Assembly (NCBI GenBank): GCA_029268085.1
Contig: JAJUHD010000063.1
Coordinates: 1 to 11,938, forward strand
Source: Bacillota bacterium
GTDB taxonomy: Bacteria > Bacillota > Clostridia > Oscillospirales > Oscillospiraceae
Length of the DNA stretch: 11,938 nucleotides
Reading direction: 5' to 3'
The position numbers and the translations under genes were made by a program. How positions within the stretch are numbered: the first letter of the stretch is position 1; every line of letters begins with the position of its first letter. A model generated the notes under the pieces. The model was not told the DNA's origin, ran no database searches, and worked only from the letters and a program-made list of their open reading frames with translations. Positions 7,808 through 11,938 of the stretch are shown here, in pieces.

Positions 7808-8072
7808 TGTCCGGTTCACCTCCGGCATCGGCCTCATTCTTGCCGCTCATTCTTCCTGCAACCGTCTCCGGCTGTATCGCCGAAAGGATAACGTGTCCGC
7901 TGTCCATGATGACGACGGCTCTCGTCCTTCTGCCGTAGGTCGCATCGATGAGCTGTCCCCTGTCGCGCACATCAAGTATGATCCTTTTTATCGGAGCTGA
8001 TTCAGGGCTTACGATGGCGATCACGCGCGAGGCTGAAACCATGTTGCCGAAGCCGATGTTGATTAGTTTCAA
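7800..8072 (-). CDS. remA: RemA/DUF370 DNA-binding regulator (extracellular matrix regulatory protein A family)
   Basis: RemA proteins form ring-like oligomers that wrap DNA; in Bacillus subtilis RemA activates biofilm matrix and osmoprotection genes. The 90-residue product shows the family core almost intact: KLINIGFGNMVSASRVIAIV (2-21), SPESAPIKR (22-30), YGRRTRAVVIMDSGHVI (46-62) with paired Arg48-Arg49 at the site assigned to DNA contact in the family. The last 17 residues are a polar, acidic tail. The start is TTG at 8072: AGGAGG (8081-8086) sits 8 nt upstream and the homologous N-terminus begins there. It follows yicC by 12 nt and overlaps gmk by 8 nt, the conserved yicC-remA-gmk order. 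Targets in this organism are unknown. Confidence 0.93.
   Translation of the reverse strand: MKLINIGFGNMVSASRVIAIVSPESAPIKRIILDVRDRGQLIDATYGRRTRAVVIMDSGHVILSAIQPETVAGRMSGKNEADAGGEPDNE
7817..7823 (-). promoter_or_regulatory. Ribosome binding site of gmk
   Basis: GGAGGTG, 9 nt before the ATG at 7807 and inside remA codons. It supports the shorter Gmk start (MSDCGKLI) over the upstream ATG at 7837. Confidence 0.85.
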
Positions 8073-8080
8073 GGTTAAGT

Positions 8081-8086
8081 CCTCCT
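8081..8086 (-). promoter_or_regulatory. Ribosome binding site of remA, overlapping the yicC stop
   Basis: Perfect AGGAGG, 8 nt before the TTG start of remA. Its first two bases are the AG of the yicC TAG stop (8085-8087), so ribosomes terminating on yicC sit directly on this site; this favours translational coupling and helps explain how a TTG start can work. Confidence 0.85.
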
Positions 8087-8963
8087 ATTCAATGTTCTGA
8101 ACCTGTTCTCTGATTTTCTCTATTTCCGATTTCATATCCAAAACCGCTCGGGTTATATCGCTGTTGTTGCACTTTGAGCCGATAGTGTTTGTTTCGCGGT
8201 TAAGCTCCTGCACGATAAAATCAAGCTTCCTGCCGACAGGAGCGTCTCCGCTGAGCATGCCGCGCATCTGTTCAATGTGGCTCCTTAAGCGGACAGTCTC
8301 CTCATCCGTAGCTATATGGTCGGCATATATGGCTGCCTCGGTGAGGATTCGGCTTTCATCGATCTGCTTCGGCTCTAGGATTTCCTGCATCTTCTTTGTA
8401 AGCCTTTCGCGGTATTCCTCAACTGTCTGCGGCGCGCGTGATTCGATAAAAGAGACAAATTTATCAAGCGTGTCGAGCCGTGAAGAAATGTCTTCAAAGA
8501 GCTTCTGCCCTTCCCTCCGCCGCATAGTATCATAGTCTGCCAATGCACGTTCCAAAACTTCCAGAAGTTCTCTTTGAGCCTCGTCCTTCTCAAGTTCCTT
8601 TTTATCCAGAGTCACAACGTCCGGCAGTTTGGCGAGCTCATAGGCCGTAACTTCGGTATTTATACCCAGTTTGTCTCCAATACTCTCGATAGCCGCCTTA
8701 TACCCCGCAGCGAGCTCCTCGTTTACGATAACCGTAACTCCTTCTGCTGATGACATATCAAACGATATGAAAACATCAACCTTACCCCTTGAAACGTGTG
8801 CCTGAACAGCCGATTTAACCGCTTCCTCGGCATACATGAAGCTCCTCGGAAGCCGAACCGATGTATCAAGATATCGATTATTCACGCTTTTCAGCTCAAC
8901 GGACAGCTTATAGGCTCCTTCCTGAGATTTTGCTCCGCCATAACCGGTCATACTTTTTATCAT
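8085..8963 (-). CDS. yicC: YicC/YloC family endoribonuclease
   Basis: Cytosolic protein of the YicC/YloC family, whose members act as metal-dependent endoribonucleases and, in E. coli, influence turnover of a small RNA. The 292 residues match family length. They begin with the signature MIKSMTGYGG (1-10) and VELKSVNNRYLD (22-33), with RGKVDVFISF (59-68) in the N-terminal domain. A highly charged, probably coiled-coil middle follows (about 120-240), then the C-terminal DUF1732 region with RKLDFIVQELNRETNTIGSK (245-264). The ATG at 8963 has AAGGA at 8973-8977, nine bases upstream. It lies 44 nt after cdaR and 12 nt before remA. Its RNA targets cannot be read from the sequence. Confidence 0.95.
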   Translation of the reverse strand: MIKSMTGYGGAKSQEGAYKLSVELKSVNNRYLDTSVRLPRSFMYAEEAVKSAVQAHVSRGKVDVFISFDMSSAEGVTVIVNEELAAGYKAAIESIGDKLGINTEVTAYELAKLPDVVTLDKKELEKDEAQRELLEVLERALADYDTMRRREGQKLFEDISSRLDTLDKFVSFIESRAPQTVEEYRERLTKKMQEILEPKQIDESRILTEAAIYADHIATDEETVRLRSHIEQMRGMLSGDAPVGRKLDFIVQELNRETNTIGSKCNNSDITRAVLDMKSEIEKIREQVQNIE

Positions 8964-9007
8964 TTTGCGCGATCCTTTCCGCTAGATCAAGAAAAAACGA
9001 GATGAAG

Positions 9008-10255
9008 CTATTTGATTTTTACATATACGCTGTATTCGCCGATAGCCCCCACACCTGTATAGCCGTCCACATAGACCTTAGCAGGCGGCTGGAAAACGCC
9101 GGTCGTCGAGCCGATATCCGTAAGGTCGGCAACTACTCTGATATTGTTTGCCTGGACCTTCGAAAGAACGGTGCTTTCGCCGCGCAGTGTAACCTCAATA
9201 TTTTCTGTTACAACAGATATCTTCCGTCCGGCCGGTCCGTTTACCGTTGAAATGTTCGTAACATTGAACTTTTTTGTTTCCAGCCCAACCACCTGTACCG
9301 TAACCTTTACCTCGGTTATACCGGTTACGTTCGTTACGCTGTTATCCAGCACAAGCTTATAGCTGTCCTCAAATGTGGATGCAAACGATGCAAGGTCAAT
9401 CGTTCCTACGGATATCTTGTTGATACCCTCAAGTGTTTCCGCATCTCCGGCGATCGTTATCGTCGATGGCTCACATGTGATTTTTACATTTTCGGATGTG
9501 GCGCCGCCGCCTTCAACCAAATCGACGGTGATCGGAACTTCTTTGGTTGATGTTATCGGAACCGTAACGGAAACGGTTTCATCGCTGAGGGTAATGTTTT
9601 TAATCTCAAGTTCATTGCCGTTCTCATCCATAAGCACATAGGGGGACGCAAACTGAATTGTCTTGTCGGCGTTCTCCCTGTCGACCTCGACCCATCCGTA
9701 AGCAACCATGTCGATTTCGTTTTTCGGACCTGTAATAGTTACGGTCTGCGGGTCGAATCTGATCGGCTGTGCCGCAAACCCGTCCGCCACCGTGCCGACA
9801 AATCTGCCTTTCAGATCGATCGTCTTAGTGCTGGTTTTGTCTATATTAAAAGATATACTGCCCGGATTGACAGTTACTATATCTATTGAGTTCGTGTTGC
9901 TGCCGGAAGGGAATTCAATCGAGACCGACTGGTTGTAAATGCCCTCTGAGTTGAACTTTGAAACATCGACCACGGCTGTAATATTGCTTGCAGACAGCTT
10001 TGCGATCTCACGGCGTGTTGTTTTGAGCCTGACGTTGACGGTTTCCGAGCTTATGTTTGAAATGACAAGGCCGCTCTTTTCTAGCAGATTTTCCTCTCCC
10101 TTAAAAACGACCTGCACGCCGTCATATGTGCGTTCAATGACATCGCCTTCCGAAGTCGTGACATAGACCCAGAGCAGGATCGAAGCAAGAAGGGATACTA
10201 CAGCCCAAAGCACCTTGTTATCCAGTATCCTTGATTTTCCAATCTTCTTATCCAT
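9008..10255 (-). CDS. cdaR: CdaA regulatory protein CdaR (YbbR-domain membrane protein)
   Basis: Membrane-anchored regulator of the c-di-AMP synthase CdaA. The 415 residues have a short basic cytoplasmic N-terminus, one transmembrane helix (about 14-33, KVLWAVVSLLASILLWVYVT), and an extracytoplasmic part that I read as four YbbR-type beta-rich repeats (about 40-139, 143-234, 237-321 and 328-414). Each repeat ends in a pattern such as TVNPGSISFNI, SDETVSVTVPI or ITEVKVTVQV. The protein is shorter than the B. subtilis one (about 480). The ATG overlaps the end of cdaA by 8 nt, with GGGTGAA at 10261-10267 as ribosome site, so the two are probably co-translated and interact at the membrane. In many Firmicutes glmM follows; here yicC follows 44 nt later. 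Confidence 0.93.
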   Translation of the reverse strand: MDKKIGKSRILDNKVLWAVVSLLASILLWVYVTTSEGDVIERTYDGVQVVFKGEENLLEKSGLVISNISSETVNVRLKTTRREIAKLSASNITAVVDVSKFNSEGIYNQSVSIEFPSGSNTNSIDIVTVNPGSISFNIDKTSTKTIDLKGRFVGTVADGFAAQPIRFDPQTVTITGPKNEIDMVAYGWVEVDRENADKTIQFASPYVLMDENGNELEIKNITLSDETVSVTVPITSTKEVPITVDLVEGGGATSENVKITCEPSTITIAGDAETLEGINKISVGTIDLASFASTFEDSYKLVLDNSVTNVTGITEVKVTVQVVGLETKKFNVTNISTVNGPAGRKISVVTENIEVTLRGESTVLSKVQANNIRVVADLTDIGSTTGVFQPPAKVYVDGYTGVGAIGEYSVYVKIK

Positions 10256-11111
10256 GCTTCTTCACCCTAAAATAGTCGGAGAGCTTTCTCTTCTTTGTTT
10301 CAGCGCCGAGATCTTCCTCAAGTATCAGCTCATTTCTGAGTATCTTTTCAAAGGTCTCAGGAGACAGATGACGTTTAAGCATTCCATCTACCGCTATCGA
10401 GATCGCTCCTGTTTCTTCGGACACAATCGCGACGACCGCGTCGGAATGTTCGCTCATGCCGATGCCGGCCCTGTGGCGCATCCCAAGATCACGGCTCAGG
10501 TTTTGGTTGCTTGAAAGCGGAAGTACGCAGCCCGCTGCGGCGATCCTGCCCTCGCTCAATATTACAGCGCCGTCATGGAGAGGCGCCTTGTTATAAAAGA
10601 TGTTTTTAAGGAGTTCCGCCGTAGTATCGGAATTAATTATCGTTCCTGTGTTTATCTGGTTGTCCAGCTTATTAACGCGCTCAAAAACGATGAGTGCGCC
10701 GGTCTTGCTCTTGGACATCGCCCTACAGGCAATAACGGTCTGTGCAATTGCGGTTTCTATGGCCTGAACCTGTACGTTGCCGCGAAGCAAATTCAGTATG
10801 CTGCCGCTGCCGACCTTTTCGAGTGCTCGCCTGATCTCCGGCTGAAACAGAACGACGAGGGCGAGCAGCCCTACCTCGACAGCCTTACTCAAAATAAAGT
10901 GTATGACCGTAAGATTCAGCCAATCGGAGACCCAGAGCACCAGAAGGAACATAACAACGCCTTTCGCAACCTTGCTGGAGTTTGTCCTTCTTATAAGCCC
11001 GATCAGCTTGTATAACAAAAACGCGACAATAAGGATGTCGATTATATCCGGCACCCTTGCTGACAGCAAATAATGAACTGTCCTGTTAATTGAGTCTTTG
11101 AACTGTTCCAT
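10248..11111 (-). CDS. cdaA: Diadenylate cyclase CdaA (membrane-bound c-di-AMP synthase)
   Basis: Condenses two ATP molecules into cyclic di-AMP, the messenger controlling potassium and osmolyte uptake and cell-wall balance in Firmicutes. The 287 residues have three predicted membrane helices (about 22-40, 48-64 and 66-90), a short linker, and a cytoplasmic DAC (DisA_N) domain. The catalytic motifs are LHDGAVI (178-184; Asp180-Gly-Ala) and MRHRAGIGMSEHSDA (211-225; Arg212-His-Arg214), followed by VAIVSEETG (227-235). The charged tail (about 265-287) is typical of CdaA. The ATG at 11111 has GAGG at 11121-11124, nine bases upstream. It is the first gene after the promoter at 11209-11237 and overlaps cdaR by 8 nt. 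Confidence 0.97.
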   Translation of the reverse strand: MEQFKDSINRTVHYLLSARVPDIIDILIVAFLLYKLIGLIRRTNSSKVAKGVVMFLLVLWVSDWLNLTVIHFILSKAVEVGLLALVVLFQPEIRRALEKVGSGSILNLLRGNVQVQAIETAIAQTVIACRAMSKSKTGALIVFERVNKLDNQINTGTIINSDTTAELLKNIFYNKAPLHDGAVILSEGRIAAAGCVLPLSSNQNLSRDLGMRHRAGIGMSEHSDAVVAIVSEETGAISIAVDGMLKRHLSPETFEKILRNELILEEDLGAETKKRKLSDYFRVKKHG

Positions 11112-11179
11112 TCAAATTAACCTCTGTCTGTAATTAGTTCAACTCTATCGCCGTAAGCTGTGCAATTTCAGTCTTGATC

Positions 11180-11205
11180 CTTTGTCAGAACACAATTACA
11201 CAAAG
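11180..11205 (-). other. Inverted repeat at the predicted transcription start of the cdaA operon
   Basis: A 6-bp perfect inverted repeat (CTTTGT at 11200-11205, ACAAAG at 11180-11185) with a 14-nt AT-rich loop begins 3 nt after the -10 box and spans the expected start site near 11202. The placement fits an operator or a 5'-end RNA hairpin, but the repeat is short and no factor is recognisable. Confidence 0.3.
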
Positions 11206-11208
11206 TTT

Positions 11209-11237
11209 ATTATATAATATCAGCATTGAAATGGCAA
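11209..11237 (-). promoter_or_regulatory. SigA-type promoter of the cdaA operon
   Basis: TTGCCA (11232-11237) and a perfect TATAAT (11209-11214) are separated by exactly 17 nt, in the 130-nt gap upstream of cdaA. Transcription would start near 11202, giving a leader of about 90 nt before the ATG. The -35 box lies only 4 nt after the stop of the preceding gene. This is the only convincing promoter I found for the following 11 genes. Confidence 0.85.
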
Positions 11238-11241
11238 ATGT

Positions 11242-11938
11242 TTATAGCGGTATTAATGATTTGTTCATAATTTTTTTAAGTGTATCGGCCGCATAATTCA
11301 CCTCATACATGGTATTGAACGGTGAAAAGCTGAATCTGACAGTACCCGCCTCGATTGTTCCGACGGTTTCGTGCGCCGTCGGTGAGCAGTGCAGGCCGGC
11401 TCTGACGCAGATGCCTTCACTTCCAAGCCTTTCGGCAAGAGTATCGCTGCCCATCCTATCCGTCATAACCGAAAGCACGCCCGTCTGCGCCGTCATGCTT
11501 TCATCCAGAAACAGCTTAAGCCCCGGTATGGCGTGTATTCTTTCCGCAAACGCATAACAAAGGTTTTTCTCGTGCCGTAATATCGCGCCGTCAGGCTTTG
11601 ACATGATATACTGTATGCCTTGCGTAAGGCCCGCGATTCCCGAAACGTTATGCGTTCCGGCCTCAAGTCTGTCCGGCAGGAACTCCGGCATAAGGCTTGC
11701 TGCGCTGTTGCTGCCGGTACCGCCGAAGAGTAATGGCTTGGTTTCATGATTGCAGATTAGAACTCCTGTCCCCTGCGGCCCGAGGAGACCCTTGTGCCCG
11801 GGCATCGCGGTAAACGCGGCGCCGAGCTTGGAACAGTCGAGCGGAAGAGTGCCGGCAGACTGAGACGCGTCTATGATAAGCGGAACGCCTAATTCGCGGC
11901 ATAGCTCAGCAATCTCCCGAATCGGAAGAATGAAGCCA
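11242..11938 (-). CDS. Cysteine desulfurase family protein (class V aminotransferase fold), 5' part outside window
   Basis: PLP-dependent enzyme of the class V aminotransferase fold; relatives take sulfur from cysteine for iron-sulfur clusters and thiolation. The 231 visible residues carry DASQSAG (23-29; Asp and Gln contact PLP), MPGHKGLLGPQGTG (45-58, Lys49 forming the PLP Schiff base), GGTGSNS (72-78), PDRLEAGTHN (88-97), RAGLHCSPTAHETVGT (179-194, candidate persulfide Cys184) and GTVRFSFSPFNT (198-209). The motif order fits the small family known as am_tr_V (EF2568-like) rather than NifS/IscS. About 150 N-terminal residues are missing because the window ends. Substrate and sulfur acceptor cannot be determined. 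No terminator is visible after its TAA, so some read-through into cdaA is possible. Confidence 0.88.
   Translation of the reverse strand, partial: GFILPIREIAELCRELGVPLIIDASQSAGTLPLDCSKLGAAFTAMPGHKGLLGPQGTGVLICNHETKPLLFGGTGSNSAASLMPEFLPDRLEAGTHNVSGIAGLTQGIQYIMSKPDGAILRHEKNLCYAFAERIHAIPGLKLFLDESMTAQTGVLSVMTDRMGSDTLAERLGSEGICVRAGLHCSPTAHETVGTIEAGTVRFSFSPFNTMYEVNYAADTLKKIMNKSLIPL

Noticed and set aside
11182..11218. Possible plus-strand promoter (TTGTCA and TATAAT) reading into the desulfurase gene in antisense
   Set aside because: The spacing is about 25 nt, far from 17; the TATAAT match arises because the minus-strand -10 region is nearly palindromic.
11112..11241. c-di-AMP riboswitch or other structured leader before cdaA
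   Set aside because: The leader of about 90 nt is too short for the ydaO/yuaA class and I see no matching conserved motif.

Overview
The window is a stretch of bacterial chromosome in which every gene I can support lies on the minus strand. Read in the direction of transcription (high to low coordinates) the order is: 3' part of a cysteine desulfurase-family enzyme, cdaA, cdaR, yicC, remA, gmk, rpoZ, priA, def, fmt, rsmB, rlmN, and the first 198 codons of a PP2C phosphatase cut by the window edge. The run yicC-remA-gmk-rpoZ-priA-def-fmt-rsmB-rlmN-PP2C is a classic conserved cluster of Firmicutes. RemA, a CdaA-type c-di-AMP synthase, strong AGGAGG-type ribosome sites and moderate G+C content point to a member of the Clostridia, perhaps Oscillospiraceae-like. 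That family-level placement is inference only.

Layout. 11242-11938: C-terminal part of a PLP-dependent class V enzyme. 11112-11241: intergenic region with a near-consensus SigA promoter (TTGCCA, 17-nt spacer, TATAAT) and a leader of about 90 nt. 9008-11111: cdaA and cdaR, which make and modulate cyclic di-AMP at the membrane. 7002-8963: yicC (endoribonuclease family), remA (DNA-binding regulator), gmk (GMP kinase) and rpoZ (RNA polymerase omega). 4491-6950: priA (replication restart helicase). 660-4464: def, fmt, rsmB and rlmN, which handle start-methionine formylation and deformylation and rRNA/tRNA methylation. 1-594: a PP2C-type Ser/Thr phosphatase whose kinase partner probably follows outside the window.

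Gaps between genes are tiny or negative: 8-nt overlaps at cdaA/cdaR and remA/gmk, a 4-nt overlap at rsmB/rlmN, 2-nt gaps at gmk/rpoZ and fmt/rsmB. I see no convincing terminator and only one convincing promoter, so the 11 genes from cdaA to the phosphatase look like one long, largely translationally coupled operon. It links second-messenger synthesis at its 5' end, nucleotide, transcription, replication and translation functions in the middle, and reversible protein phosphorylation at its 3' end.

Nothing here looks like a mobile element, CRISPR array, RNA gene or previously undescribed system. What stands out is the arrangement: cdaA-cdaR joined to the gmk/priA cluster rather than followed by glmM, no coaBC between rpoZ and priA, and non-ATG starts for remA (TTG) and priA (GTG). 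No stretch longer than about 130 bases lacks a gene.
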